A DNA stretch of 64,000 nucleotides from Acanthosepion esculentum (GCA_964036315.1 OZ038487.1:49765719-49829718); one strand, 5' to 3'. Numbered from the stretch's first letter, positions 24,599-36,215 are shown. A program made the numbers and translations. Notes: generated by a model not told the origin, from the letters alone.

Positions 24599-24920
24599 AT
24601 ATCTGGATAAAATGAATGAAACAAAATTGGGTGTTTTTTTTATGAAAGTATTTATTTCTGTGTTTTTGTATATATTTATTTATTTAATATTTCAGACCAC
24701 CTAGGTCTTTCCTCAGAAATCAAATGAGAAACTGTTTGTGTGTTTGTTTACAGCGTTTGTCGTGAAGCGTGCGCATGTCACGTGATGTGCAATGCAACTT
24801 TGTTTGAATTTTAGGTGGTCTGAAATATTAAATAAATAAATATATACAAAAACACAGAAATAAATACTTTCATAAAAAAAACACCCAATTTTGTTTCATT
24901 CATTTTATCCAGATATTATA
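24595..24920. repeat. Inverted repeat with 109-base arms
   Basis: The left arm (24595-24703) and right arm (24812-24920) are near-identical reverse complements, separated by 108 bases. The spacer is unlike the arms and has a small GC-rich centre (GTGAAGCGTGCGCATGTCACG). On the minus strand of the left side, CUGAGGA (24716-24710) is followed by a hairpin (AGACC/GGTCT) and GAAA (24693-24690). That motif is lost on the right arm, so the two arms are copies of one repeat with different 5' ends. Confidence 0.9.
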
Positions 24921-24956
24921 TACATATCAAGAAAGTATACGTGGCCTCTCATTATG

Positions 24957-24957
24957 C

Positions 24958-25018
<61 letters not shown>
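24957..25018. repeat. (TA)n(TG)n(GA)n microsatellite
   Basis: Three pure dinucleotide blocks in order. Confidence 0.95.
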
Positions 25019-25162
25019 CAAAGAAGAAGGATAGTGTAATAATTATTGGTGTGGAAAAAAGTTGTCAGGCCGACTTCAAATTCCAATTGAAACTGTTTCA
25101 TTCAGTTTGCATGAATACCTTCAAAAAAGGCAGCAATTCATTTTCCTCCATCTAAGTAGTAA

Positions 25163-25735
25163 ACAGCAGGATAGAGTAGATTAAATGGCCTTGGTTGGCA
25201 ACCAATCTAAGAGGATGAAAACTGAATTAAATAATCAAGGTTTGTTTGGAGGCTTCTTCTTGGCACATTTCTTCCAAAAAGAGTGGCTGGTTCTACCCAA
25301 GTTTTCACATCTATAAACAAATCACCTGTGCAGTTAGTTGAGTGCTTCAGTTGTAAACTGAACTGTTGAAATCAAATGTATATATTATTATATCATATTG
25401 AAATCAAATATATATTACACATGAGGGAGAGATGAATCATTTTGAAGAGAATCTCTTCTTAGATGTTCCAACAACTTTTCAGCACTTACATAGAGATCAA
25501 TAATTTAGCAGAAACATTTCCTCATACAAACATAAGCAATTATGTATATCATGAATTGTATAACCCTCTAAGGATCATAGGAACACCACATGTACTGCTG
25601 ACATAGCAGCAGTGGTGTGTCTTGAGCAAGCAAGCTTGTTGAGCCCAACCTTTTCCAGTTTTGTTTGAATTCAGTTTCTCTTCTCATAGACTGGTTGCCA
25701 ACCAAGGCTACAGGGGCTGATCTGTCCTGCTGTCT
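25163..25735. repeat. Long inverted repeat, about 70-base arms
   Basis: CCTTGGTTGGCAACCAATCT with its flanks at 25163-25232 is the reverse complement of the region around GACTGGTTGCCAACCAAGG at 25662-25735, including the outer ACAGCAGGA and the inner AAACTGAATT parts. The 430-base interior holds no gene I can support. Confidence 0.7.
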
Positions 25736-25769
25736 ATCTTCAGCTGCGGAAGTAAAATTTGATTTTCAA

Positions 25770-25860
25770 AGAGTATTTGTGTATAAGTGAATGTAACAAA
25801 CTCGACTCGAATCTGAACTCAGCTCTTTGATTTTTCATTACACCACACAATGTATATCTA
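25770..25860 (-). mobile_element. tRNA-derived SINE, truncated, minus strand
   Basis: Reverse reading gives GTGTGGTGTAATGAAAAATC (box A region), GAGTTCAGATTCGAGTCGAG (box B region) and GTTTGTTACATTCACTTATA. The tail beyond is missing. Same family as 19.43 and 28.97 kb. Confidence 0.65.
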
Positions 25861-26160
25861 CAAATAAATTTAAAAAAATAACTATAATAACTAAATAAAT
25901 TTGCACTTCAATATCATTCTTTAAGATTTAGAATATTTTTGCTTCAGAATGCCAATTTTTGGACTGGCATTGAGATAAAAATATTTTCAGTATTACCATT
26001 TCATATATTGGGAGAAAAACTGTGAGTAGATTATTAAGAAAGTGGTTTTAAAGAACATTGACTGTATAAAAATAATATAATTGTTAAAATACTGAAATAA
26101 GAATGTTTATAAAGTTTAACAAACTTATTAACAATTTCATTTTATCCAATCAAAGATAAA
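25861..26160. other. AT-rich spacer, no gene seen
   Basis: No feature. Confidence 0.5.
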
Positions 26161-26163
26161 GAT

Positions 26164-26165
<2 letters not shown>

Positions 26166-26208
<43 letters not shown>

Positions 26209-26209
26209 A
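26166..26209. repeat. (TA)n(CA)n microsatellite
   Basis: Pure TA followed by CA. Confidence 0.95.
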
Positions 26210-26970
26210 ATGTATGCGTGTATATGAAAGACATAGACTAAGATGAATTAAAGAATTTCCAACTACAGCTAGAGATTGAAATAAAAATTAAAAAAATGAC
26301 GAGGTTGAATTAAAATGGCTGGAGGGAAAAAAAGGAAAAGTATATATGACATAAAATATTTCATAAGAAAAAAAATGTAAGTTTTCTGTGCACTAGCAGG
26401 GGGGCAGAGAGTGTGATGGCCGCAGGAGAGCATACAATCAAAAGAGTGAAATAAAAATTCAGTTTTTGAAATTGTTTCTGTTAACTTCATTGTACACAAG
26501 CATCCTACAGTTCCACAAGCTGGTGTGAATGTGGATCTGTGTTTTGATAAGCAAAACCAGAGTAGGTGCCCCTATTTGAGTTTTAAAGGCATACAATCAA
26601 GGAGTTGGCCCTAGGCATCACCAAACCTCTGCACATCACTGTTACTGTGTCACTCTAGAATATTCAAGTCTTTAAAATTCTAGTGGCATATTTATACAGT
26701 TTCATTAATAGTCCTATTTATAAAATCTTTGAAGAAAAGATTATTTCAAAAATGGTTAGTTAAAATTTTGTATCAGACCAAAGTCACTTATTTACTTTAG
26801 AAAAGAACAGCTTGTCTAAGCATTTAGTTCAATCACTGGAAAAAAAAATTCATGTTAAGAAAAAAATAAGGTAATTTATGAAAAAATATAATAAAGAATA
26901 TAACAAAAATGTTGGGTAAAAAATGTAATCTGAAAATATTTGTTTGAATTTGGGATGAATTATCATTTCT
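26210..26970. other. AT-rich spacer, no gene seen
   Basis: A 76-codon frame on the minus strand (26269-26499) has no recognisable motif. Confidence 0.45.
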
Positions 26971-27858
26971 TACACTATATTTGGACTATTGGCCTCATCT
27001 TTATTGTTTTTATCACAATATTACAACCACTGTACCCACCAGCCTTCCTCAGGTGTATATCGACCTGAGTAATGTACAGAGAATCCCAAACTGAACTCTT
27101 TGTTTAATCTATGGAGGTAAACTGTTCTTGTTCTGTAAGAACATCTATTGTCTAGTTCTTATTTTATTTAGCAGTGTTCAATTATTGCTTGTTTCCATTG
27201 AGTAAAAGTACATGCTGCTTGACCTGGGGATTGAACTCACAATCACAATGTCTCCAAATTCACAAACTTAGGAGTAAACTTAAAGCTAAAAACCTAAACT
27301 TCACTGCTGATTAGGCTGTCATGTTTTGACTGCTGCTGTCGAGGCTTTGCTGTCATTTGTCTTTCTTTATTAGCGGCTCCCATATTGTGTTTATTTCTAG
27401 GCTAGGCCTACTAAAGAGATCCTCATAGTCTAGCATGAAAGAATCATTGCATAAGATAGGCTATGAGGACTTTAATAGGCCTACTAGTATAGAAATAAAT
27501 ACAATGTGGGTGCTGCTAGTAAAGAAAGAAAGACAAATAACAGCAAGTGTTCAATCACGGCAGCAGTAGTGAATATTGTGACACTGTGGTTGTGAGTTCA
27601 GTACTTGGGTCAGGCAGTGCATACTTGGAAACGGGCAACTAATAACTGAACAGTGCTAAATAAAATAAAAATCCCTAGATATGAGAAGTGGAATGAACAC
27701 ATTCTAAACCCATATATTGAAGGAAGGGTTCAGTTCAAAATTCCTTGTAGGTTACCCAAATCGATATGTACCTGAGGAAGGCTGGAGAGCACAACAGCTG
27801 AAACATTGTAATAAAATCAACAAAGATGAGGACAATAGTCTGAATATAAATAGTGTAA
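26971..27858. mobile_element. Head-to-head inverted SINE dimer, old copy
   Basis: The left arm (26971-27431) and right arm (27464-27858) are reverse complements with many substitutions and indels, around a 32-base spacer. The right arm carries a box-B-like GAGTTCAGTACTTGGG. Its tail has CCTGAGGAAGGCTG, a loop, CAGCTGAAAC, then AAGATGAGGACAATAGTC. The left arm has the same parts in antisense (GGGGATTGAACTCAC; GCCTTCCTCAGG). Architecture matches the younger palindrome at 39.47-40.04 kb. There is no coding capacity. Confidence 0.8.
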
Positions 27859-28890
27859 ATAATAAACCAAAAATGTAACAAAAACAAAAAAATACTTGTA
27901 AAAACAAAGCATAAAAATAAAAATATCATTTTAAAATAGAAAGTATTAAAAGTACAAAACATAAAAACTAAGGAAATTAAAGAGAATCCAAAATTTCCAG
28001 AAATAAATGTGAAAATGAAATAAAAAAAATTAAAATCTAAAATGCAAAGAGAATAATAAAACCACAAGAAAAGCTAGCTTTTGTTTTGATAGTAATATTA
28101 GAAGAAAGTGCATACATCATTAAAATGAATAAAAGCAGCAGAATGAAGAAAAGAAAAGAAAAATGCAAAATTTGGCAAAGTCAAGAAAAATGTAAAAAAA
28201 AAAAATAAACAAAATTGTAAAATCAACATTACATACAAATATTAGAAAAAAAAGTAAATTAAAAATAAACATGAAAGATGCAAAATAATGAATTAAAAAA
28301 GAAAAAAAAATGAAAATTCCTATATTAGTCTACATTGGGCAACATATCAGAATATGTCTTCCATAGACTTCAAAAAGGTTCAAAGAATTTTTTTAACTCG
28401 AAATTACAGGAAATAAATGGCTAATCCTGAATTTAATTCAAGGAACTGAAGAGATTCTTATCATGAATGCATTTTAATGGAAATTTGGTAGTTCTTGCCT
28501 AATTATGAGCAAGTCAGGCTGTATATAATGACTTATATCTATGTGGAAATGAAAATCTAATAATATTGGATTCTAATTTGGGAACTATTTTTTGCGTATA
28601 TATGAAGGGAGACGTCATAAGAGTTAGTCTACAACTTTACAATGAAAAATTAAAAATAAATATGAATTAAAGAGACTACCTTTTTTTATTCAAATACCAG
28701 TAAACACTCAATACTATTTTCTAAATTGGTGTTCACTTATGAAGCAAAAAATAATCATGAATGTAATACAAAAAATATATATATACATGTATGTTTTACA
28801 TACAAGCGTGAGAGAATATATAAATTTTTATATATCTGAACAATATTAGGCAAATCAATGACAAAGTGGAAAAAAATCCATGTTACAATT
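27859..28890. other. A-rich spacer, no gene seen
   Basis: From 27860 to 28340 the plus strand is dominated by A with AAAATAAA units. An opposing 110-codon Phe/Leu-rich frame reflects that composition only. Confidence 0.55.
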
Positions 28891-28894
28891 GATT

Positions 28895-29150
28895 GTTTTT
28901 TTACAGCTTATCAATCTTTTGCTGGTTATTTAAAGCCAAACATTTTTTGTTTTTTAGCATGTAAGAATTTTTTTTTGGAGATAATGATTTTTACTGATAT
29001 ATATTATACTAAATAACCTATAACTAGGAGAAGTGGTAGATTGATACTTTTCTCAAAGGTATTTGCACAAAAGTGAATGTAATGAACCCAACTGGAATTA
29101 GAAATTGTAGAGCTGATTTCAAATTTTTAGCTATTATCTATTACATTACC
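28895..29150 (-). mobile_element. tRNA-derived SINE, minus strand
   Basis: In reverse: a tRNA-like head near 29140, box-B-like CTAATTCCAGTTGGG, then TTCATTACATTCACTTTTG, CAAATACCTTTGAGAAAAG, AATCATTATCTCC and a tail module (AATAACCAGCAAAAG, GATAAGCTGT). Same order as at 19.43 kb, and longer. Confidence 0.6.
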
Positions 29151-29157
29151 TGAACAT

Positions 29158-29260
29158 CTAAGTGGTCTCCTAGCTAGATACTGACCAGACTCAACATTGC
29201 TTAACTTCTGTGGTCATATGGGAACCAGTGTCTCTGTGTTACGAGCTTTGTCATGTTGTA
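29158..29260 (-). repeat. 5S-rRNA-derived SINE fragment, minus strand
   Basis: On the plus strand GGTCTCC, TACTGACCAG, TGCTTAACTTC and GTCATATGGGAACC follow, in order and spacing, the reverse complement of the 5S rRNA promoter half (GGTCTCCCATCCAAGTACT, ACCAGGCCCGA, TGCTTAGCTTC, GATCAGACGAG). Only about 80 of 120 bases are matched and it is too diverged to be a 5S gene. Vertebrate and invertebrate SINE3-type elements use such heads. Confidence 0.55.
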
Positions 29261-29284
29261 GGACTTTTACTGGACTAAAGCAGT

Positions 29285-29345
29285 GGTCCCCAAACTTGTT
29301 TTCTTTGGGGCATGTTTTTGGGATGAAAATTTGTTTGTAGCTCAC
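29285..29345. mobile_element. hAT transposon terminus
   Basis: CAGTGGTCCCCAAACTTGTT is a classic hAT-type terminal repeat start. The matching other end was not found downstream, so the element is truncated or very diverged. Confidence 0.45.
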
Positions 29346-31315
29346 CAAATTTCATGTGATAAAAAGTACATTTAAAAATAAAAAGCAGAGAGAGGGTTAA
29401 AGGCAAATAACTGTGGATTCAAAGTCAGAACATTATCATTGATAACTCTCCTTCAACTTACAGACCCTAGTTACTATATTCTTAATACTTGATATAATGC
29501 AACAATAACACACTCGGTCAATAATTATTTCTAACTATTTATATTGGGATTCCTGCATGCAGTTACAAGTAATCCATAATAATTTTTTTAAATTTTTAAA
29601 TCATATTTATTTTTAGCATATGAATTTTTTGAAATTGTTTCTAAATCTTTGATTTTCTTTCCTCCACTGCATCTCTGAGTAATAATTATATTACCCGTTC
29701 CTACATATATAATCTCATCAGCAAAAATATTACTTTTAGAGGATGAAACGTATAACACAGAATGTCTTCCACTTTGTCATTCATTTGCCTAACATACAAA
29801 TATACATAAGTAAAGGCATGTACATATTGACAAGTTTGTTTAATTAGATGCTTGCAAGCAATAATGACATGACACAAAGCAAAATTCCTGGAGCTCTTTC
29901 TGAGAATTAAGCTCATTCTCAAAATACACACACACACACAGAATGGTTCAACAGAGTCTTAACACTTCTAAAGCAGCGCTTTTATTTGAAAAGCAGAAAT
30001 GATATGATTTCAAACAGTTAGCACCCATTTGCTATCCATGTCAAAAAATTCTTGGAATCATTCACTGGTGCTTGAAAAAAAAAAAAAATTGTTAACAGAA
30101 AAGGTACTCCCATACAAGCATTATTATTATTTTTTAAAACCTCATGTATATTGTATAAGTCAAAAATAAGTTAAAATGCTTGTGTAGGAACTCAAATGTG
30201 TTTCTATATGCATGTGTATATATATATTTTATAAATAGAAAAAAAAATGAACAAGATAGCACAAACTGACATATGAACAACATGACACATAAAGACACAA
30301 TATTTGATAAATTATGAAACCAATATAGCACAAATAGAAAAAATTTATAAAAGTCAAAAGCACTCAAACATACAGCAATTTATATTTAAACTTGTGCCAG
30401 AAATGACGAAAAGGTTTAAAATATAGATTAAAAAATAAACAAAAAGACACTTTATAACAATGCAAGAGAACATGGGACAAATGAAATAACCCTCCACCAA
30501 CAAAAACCTGTTTTTATCTAATATATATGGTACAAATGGGAAAAAAGGAGTCCTCTGTTGGAATGGTAATATTTGCCATTTCCTTATAAGGAAACATCTG
30601 GCATTCACTGACCAACCAGTCAGTGCTACTATTGGTTGTAATTTATAAAATCTTTCTCTCAAAACAATTTTTCAGAAAAATAAGTTTCTTTTGTCCAGTA
30701 GCTGTTGTCATTTTTTCCTATATTGACAGGGGCTTCCTTAGCAACAACTAAAATTGATAGCACATGTAACATGAGAAGAAAATAATGACATAATCAAGAT
30801 GTTGGCATTCCACACTACTTCAAACAAAACGTTAGGAAGGAAGCCATATAATCAGTACTGAAAATAGCAATAACAGTTACTGGACTTGAGAAAACTATTT
30901 TCCTGAAAAATTGTTTTACTAGAAAGATTTTATAAATCTCACCTGACAGTGACACTGGTTGCTTTGTCAAAAAAAATGCCAAATGTTTCCTTGTAAGGAA
31001 AAAGCTAACATCACCACTAGCCTTACTTCATCACCCATTTTGAGAATGACCATTTATTTCCCCGACATAAAAATAGTTGAATAGACACAAGCAAACCAGC
31101 ACCATTAAATGTTATTTTAGAACTAGATATTTATTTTTCCACTGTCTTATATGAAGCAAATACAACACCTAAATTATGAATACAGGCTGACATAATTAAT
31201 ATCGGCTTGAGACTATTTAATACTTTAAAAGATTCTTCCTATATAGCATTAAATGCTAGACAATTTCCTAACAGAAAGTTGAGACTTGAAGCAACAAATG
31301 TGTTTATACAAAAGG
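29346..31315. other. AT-rich spacer, no gene seen
   Basis: Small (CA)n at 29926 and A/T tracts. Minus-strand frames at 29701, 30134 and 30354 show no recognisable motif. Confidence 0.45.
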
Positions 31316-31319
31316 ATGG

Positions 31320-31645
31320 TGAGAATACCATAGATGGAGCAATGAGGAAAATTTAAAGGGAATGGAAACAAAAAAGACACTTATGCTGAGAATCAGAAAG
31401 GAAAAGTTGAAATTTCCAGCAGACATAATGAAAGAAGGCTTGGCGAATGACACTCACAGGACATTGAAATGGAAAACAACAGAGAGAAATAACATATCTA
31501 ACAAGTTTGGCAGAACACGTACTGAGAAGGATAGTAAGGAGACAAATATAATTTAGACCTATGAAGGATACAAAATTGGGGAGATCCATGATCACCCATG
31601 TCCTGAAATGATATGGTGCATAAAGGAAGATTCTCCTGAGCTGGA
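31320..31645 (+). pseudogene. LINE family B, C-terminal part of ORF2, decayed
   Basis: A 64-codon frame (31362-31556) reads METKKTLMLRIRKEKLKF, then PADIMKEGLANDTH. It corresponds to the LINE B segment that usually reads ..KR.LL..IRKRQL.FLGHIMRKEGLENL. Downstream, in other frames, come IHDH-HPCPE-like codons equivalent to WRAMIAHVLKGHG, then an AT-rich 3' end. Several frameshifts make it inactive. Homologues in this window are at 20.9, 35.8, 49.6, 53.2 and 62.5 kb. Confidence 0.65.
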
Positions 31646-31739
31646 GGAGAAAAAGAATGTTTTAAAAATAAGTAGAAAGAATTGAGCACAAAAAACAAAA
31701 TGAATATTTTTTTTAGAAATCTAATGAAATCAAAAAAAT

Positions 31740-31975
31740 GATTTAAGGAAAGACGAAAAAAAAGAAAGAATCTGAAAGAAAGACGAAAAAAAAGAAAGAA
31801 TCTGAAGGAAAGACGAAAAAAAAGAAAGAATCTGAAGGAAAGACGAAAAAAAAGAAAGAAAGAATCTGAAGGAAAGGAAAAAAGAAAGAAAGAAGCTGAA
31901 GGAAAGGAAAAAAGAAAGAAAGAAGCTGAAGGAAAGGAAAAAAGAAAGAAAATGAAGGAAAGAACAAAAGAGAAA
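31740..31975 (+). repeat. 30-bp purine-rich tandem repeat
   Basis: Units such as TCTGAAGGAAAGACG followed by an A8-GAAAGAA part repeat every 30 bases from 31741 to about 31950, with later units losing the GACG. The minus strand stays open and would encode repeated SFFFFVFPSD, which is a repeat artefact. Confidence 0.9.
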
Positions 31976-33835
31976 AAATAGTTATCAAGAAATAAAGGAA
32001 AGAAATAAAAAAAAAACTTTGGTATTAGTCACACATGTTTAAAACTTTTAAAAAGAGAAATCAAGAAAATTGAGCTAGCAAAGAAAAAGAGGGGAAAAAT
32101 GAGAACTTTCTAGAAATCTAGTTGAAAATACTTCTGATAAGATATTTGGTAAATCATGACCACCACTCAACATTCTTCTGACTTGGGGTTGGGAGGTGTA
32201 AAATAAAAATTCTCTCCTCTTTACCAAATTTCCATCAGTAAATCACATGATTGTTGTGTACAGTTCACTCAACCTGTCCAGATGTGTTTCTGTATATTAG
32301 TGATAATACATGACCACTTAGAAACCTGCAAACTCTTGTGAACACTGACTATCTACTGGGTATAAAATATGCTAATTGACATTGCCCTGACATTTCTGGC
32401 AATTTGGAAGTCTTTTTCTTCTATTTTTTTCTCATCTAATGATTCCAGCATGGACATAGTTCTATAAAAATAAAAATAAGAAATCATTCCATTGAAAGGT
32501 CAAGCGAACAAGTGATCATTTCAAGATGACCCAAGGATGTCACTTAGATGAAAGTTTCCTCTTCAAATCAATTTGTGCGGTAAAAGAACTTTTTCGTTCT
32601 TTTTTTTTTTAATTCCTTTGCAAAGTTTACATATTTTTTATACTTCAGTTGTTTTATTTTTTTTCATTTTCTCTTTCCTGTTTTGCCATATAATTCTTTT
32701 TATATATTTTTCAAAATATTTTTTGTGTTGATTTGTTTCCTTTCATCAATACAGTCACTTTTTTAGTAAATATTTCTTTTCATATATCTGAAAAATGTTC
32801 CTATGTTTTCTTCCACATTTATCTATTTTTTTTTGTTTACTTTTCTTAATTTACATATTCATTTTTTGATCACCTATTTTCCTCTCTCTTTTTTTTTTTT
32901 TTTTTTTTTAACTAAAATTTCATTTTTTTTTCCTTTCATCTTTCTCTTGCCAACAGGGTCCTGTGCATACTAATCCCAAACCCCTGACTAGGGAGAACTT
33001 AAATGGGGGCTCCGGGCAGTGCTTTGTGACCATTGCTGTCTTATCTTTTTTTTTCTGCCTACATTTATATACATTGCAAATTAAACTAAGCACAACTGAC
33101 GACTAAAGGATGAAAAATGTTTGTGGATTTTGAGATCATTGTGGGTCCTTTTTTTTTGTTTCATCCAAATCCGTGAATTTGCTTTGATCATGCTTAGTCT
33201 TTAAAAAAAAAAAAAAAAAAAACGACTATAAAAATTCACTATTTTTATCAATAATATTGAATGTTTTTGAATTATTCAAATTTTAACAAGAAAAATCTCA
33301 AGGTAATGTTAAAAATTGCCAAAATTGTTAAATTATTTAAGATGGAATGCTCTGTCTTATTTATATTCAGATACATTGTAGTTATTTTCACATTTTCTTG
33401 TTGAATTGTTCACTTATATATTACATATGACACATTATTGCACATAATTAAGTTACAATTGAATAAAATGTGTATTTTAAATGAATACAACCTTATGAAA
33501 ATTGAGATGCAGTAGAGTGGGGGACCCCATGTCACAGATTCAGTGGGGAGAGTACAAGAACCTTGCAACGACCCTGCTTACCAACAATCTCTCTGTTTTT
33601 TTTCCACATAACACTGGACATTTGCAATGGTCAATGCTTGAGCCAAAGTAAAAGCTATAATTTTGAACACTGATTTTCAAAGCAAGCAGGTTTTTATCTG
33701 AAAGACTACTTCAAAATAATACGCTTACCATAATTTCCAAGCATTACAGTTTCAAGTTTTTATTACAGGCATTGGTTCTTGTATACTAAAGTGTTTTTAT
33801 GACCAAACCCTCCTTTAAGCTTCAAATCTTTTATG
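31976..33835. other. Low-complexity DNA, T-rich from 32.4 kb, no gene seen
   Basis: From 32570 to 32950 the plus strand is mostly T with TTTTC units. A GGGCTCCGGGCAGTGCTTT segment near 33010 looks like a degenerate repeat. Poly(A) at 33201-33221. No feature beyond this. Confidence 0.5.
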
Positions 33836-33837
33836 TG

Positions 33838-33900
33838 ATATGTACTTTCAGGATGTGGGTGATCATAGCTCTCCATCATAAACTTCCATAGCCAAATCAG
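33838..33900 (-). mobile_element. LINE family B 3' end fragment
   Basis: TTTCAGGATGTGGGTGATCA and TAGCTCTCCATCATAAACTT are the reverse complement of the LINE B coding end (AGCTATGATCACCCACATCC). Confidence 0.5.
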
Positions 33901-35835
33901 GCAACATACTTCTCTACTAGATCTATTTGTTACCTCCTCTCCTAGCTCTTTCCAAGCTTCATAATCTGCTTTCTTGGTAACTGACCATTCTATGGTAGCT
34001 ATTGATATCTACTCCCAAGCATTTATTAAACAGGGACCCCCTATCCATAAGACCTCTTTCCGATTCCAGCATGATGATTGGAACTCATTCCAGGATTTTC
34101 TTTGTGATGCCCCTTCGACTGACATCTTCAACCTCCCAATTAAAAATTTCACCACTGACGTTTCTTCTTTGGTCAAAGCCAGCATGGATGCTTTCATCCC
34201 TCCTCAGAAATAACAGGTGAAACTGCAGTCCTCTCCATTGTTCATACCATCATGGTCGGCAGTCATAGTACACAGGAAACACTGTTTTTCGGCTATACCA
34301 GCATGACATCTCTCATCATAACAGGTGCCTATTTGCTACTGCTTGTAACAAATGTAAGCAAGTCCTCAAAGAAGCTAAGTCTCTGTTTGCTGAAAGAATG
34401 AGGCACCACATAGCCTCTAAAAACTTTGGCTCTACTGGCATCTCTGTAATAGGGTACTAAATAAGTGCAAGATCTCTGTCCCCTTCTCTTCAATCGATTT
34501 GAGGTGTTATCTTCTGCTGATAAAGCTGAATGCTTTGCCCATAAATTCTTCTTAAACTCTACTCTTGACTCAGCTGGAGTATCCCTGCCTAATTTCTCAC
34601 TTAGAACTGATTCTCTTTTGAATGATATATATATACAACTCCTTCCATGGTTTCTACTAGCATCTCTAACCTGGATCTCTACAAAGCATGTGGACCTGAT
34701 GGAATACTTGAAATAGTCATTAACCCTAGAATACTAACCATCAATTAAAGTTACACCACTACTAACCATGGGTATATCATACCCAATTTTGAAAATATCA
34801 AAAAAAATATTAAATATAAATCTTTATTTGAAATATTTTACATGCAGGCACTTCAAACTTTGTACTTTGAGTTAACATTAATAGGAACTGAAAAACATTA
34901 TTTAGGTAAGGAAAACTAATTAAAACTGTAATTAAAAATATGAAAATTTGTACTGGGTACTATATACCCATGGTTAGTGTTCTAGGGTTAAGAAGTGTGC
35001 TCCCAAACTAGCTCCCGTTCTTGCTAAACTGTATAATAAATGCCTCACTGCCTCCTGCTTGCTGGAAGTCATTGTCTTTTGTTCCAGTTTTTAAGAACTC
35101 TGGTGAACTATCTGACCCATCAAATTATCAGCCTTCTAACACTTTTTGGGAAACTCCTAGAGGCTCTAATCAATGCTGAATTGGTTCATCATCTCTCATT
35201 GCAGGGCCTTTTCTCAGACAAGCAATACAGCTTTTGTTTCTGCAGATTAACTGCTGATGTACTAACAATAATTGCAGAAAGGGTTTATCATACTCTAGAC
35301 AAAAACATTGATGCTCAGGCTGTAACATTGGACATCTTGAAAGCCTTTGACAAAGTCTGGCATTCCGGTCTTTTCCACAAGCTGAAAAGTTATGGTATCT
35401 CTGGGCACATTTTGGAGCAGATCCAGTAGTTCCTATCAAATCAAGAAAGTTGTCCTGAATGGCCACTCATCTACACCCTTTTGTATGTCCCCAGTGCTAC
35501 ATTCTTGGTCATACACAGTTTTTAATGTTCTTTAATGACATTCCTGATTACCTCGGCTCACACCTGAGCATCTACACTGATGACACTACCATTTATTCCT
35601 GCCTCAATAGTAACGCTGATCAGTCTGACAAGGTCAAAATGGCAGCTGATGTACAAAATGACCTCCAAACTGTTGTTAACTAGGACAAAAAATGACTTGT
35701 TAATTTTAACATATTCAAAACCAAACTTCTTTCTATTAATCATCTGAGAGACCCCTCTTTGCCTTCCATCAGCACGGCTGATGCTATCCTCCAAGAAAAC
35801 CACTCATTGTGCCATCATGTAAATAATAGAAAGCC
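33900..35835 (+). pseudogene. LINE family A ORF2 relic with reverse transcriptase motifs
   Basis: Broken frames spell a non-LTR retrotransposon polyprotein in order. The endonuclease end and linker lie at 33974-34213 (DWNSFQDFL, DIFNLPIKN). A segment at 34465-34716 ends in ACGPDGI-like codons, then LAPVLAKLYNKCL (about 35002-35043). At 35040-35429 come GKLLEALINAELVHHL, QGLFSDKQYSF and LDILKAFDKVWHSGL, with the first catalytic Asp and KLKSYGISG. At 35459-35683 YTDDTTIYS replaces the usual YADD. To 35830 the thumb-like KTKLLSINHL follows. At least four frameshifts and several stops are present. A MITE interrupts the frame at 34724-34987. Lineage looks Jockey/CR1-like, by recall. Confidence 0.85.
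34720..34991. mobile_element. piggyBac-type MITE inside LINE family A
   Basis: A 264-base element (34724-34987) is flanked by TTAA on both sides (34720-34723, 34988-34991). Its termini are CCCTAGAATACTAACCAT and the reverse complement of CCCTAGAACACTAACCAT, one mismatch in 18. A second, subterminal inverted pair (GGGTATATCATACCC and GGGTACTATATACCC) lies just inside. CCCTAGAA ends and TTAA targets are diagnostic for piggyBac. There is no transposase, so it is non-autonomous. Deleting it with one TTAA restores an in-frame LINE reading (GTC ATT AAG AAG TGT). Confidence 0.9.
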
Positions 35836-35839
35836 ATTA

Positions 35840-36215
35840 CTTGAATTTGCCTGGATTTTGCTCCTAATCACTGGTACAAGTGGAGAATGGCTTACAATAT
35901 GAGCAACAGGAAAGGTTTAAAGAAAATGAGAAGAAAAAGGATATTTGTACTTAAAACCAGAAAGAGTTGAGATTTCTAGAAAACAATGAGGAAAGAGGCT
36001 TGGAGAATTGTGCACTTACAGGACAAATTGTATGCAAGAAGGGCAATAGGAAACAGTGAATGACCTACCCAATAAGTTTATCTAAATGGGTGGCAGAAAC
36101 AAGGAGGAATGGTAAGAGGTCAAGTGTTGCTTAGAGGATATAAAAGATGTGGAGAGCTATAATCGTCCACATACTCAAGTGACACAACACATTAAAGAAG
36201 AATATCTTTAAAGCA
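35840..36215 (+). pseudogene. LINE family B C-terminal relic
   Basis: Plus-strand pieces give KRIFVLKTRKS-like codons, AWRIVHLQDKL-like codons corresponding to GLENL.LTG.I, then NRKQ, MTYP, SLSKWVAET and KMWRAIIVHILK. The last is a good match to the WRAMIAHVLKG end of this family. All frames are interrupted. It abuts the LINE A relic, as nested or neighbouring insertions do. Confidence 0.65.

Noticed and set aside
31743..31988. 81-codon Phe-rich frame
   Set aside because: Produced by a 30-base purine-rich tandem repeat; no start context or homology.
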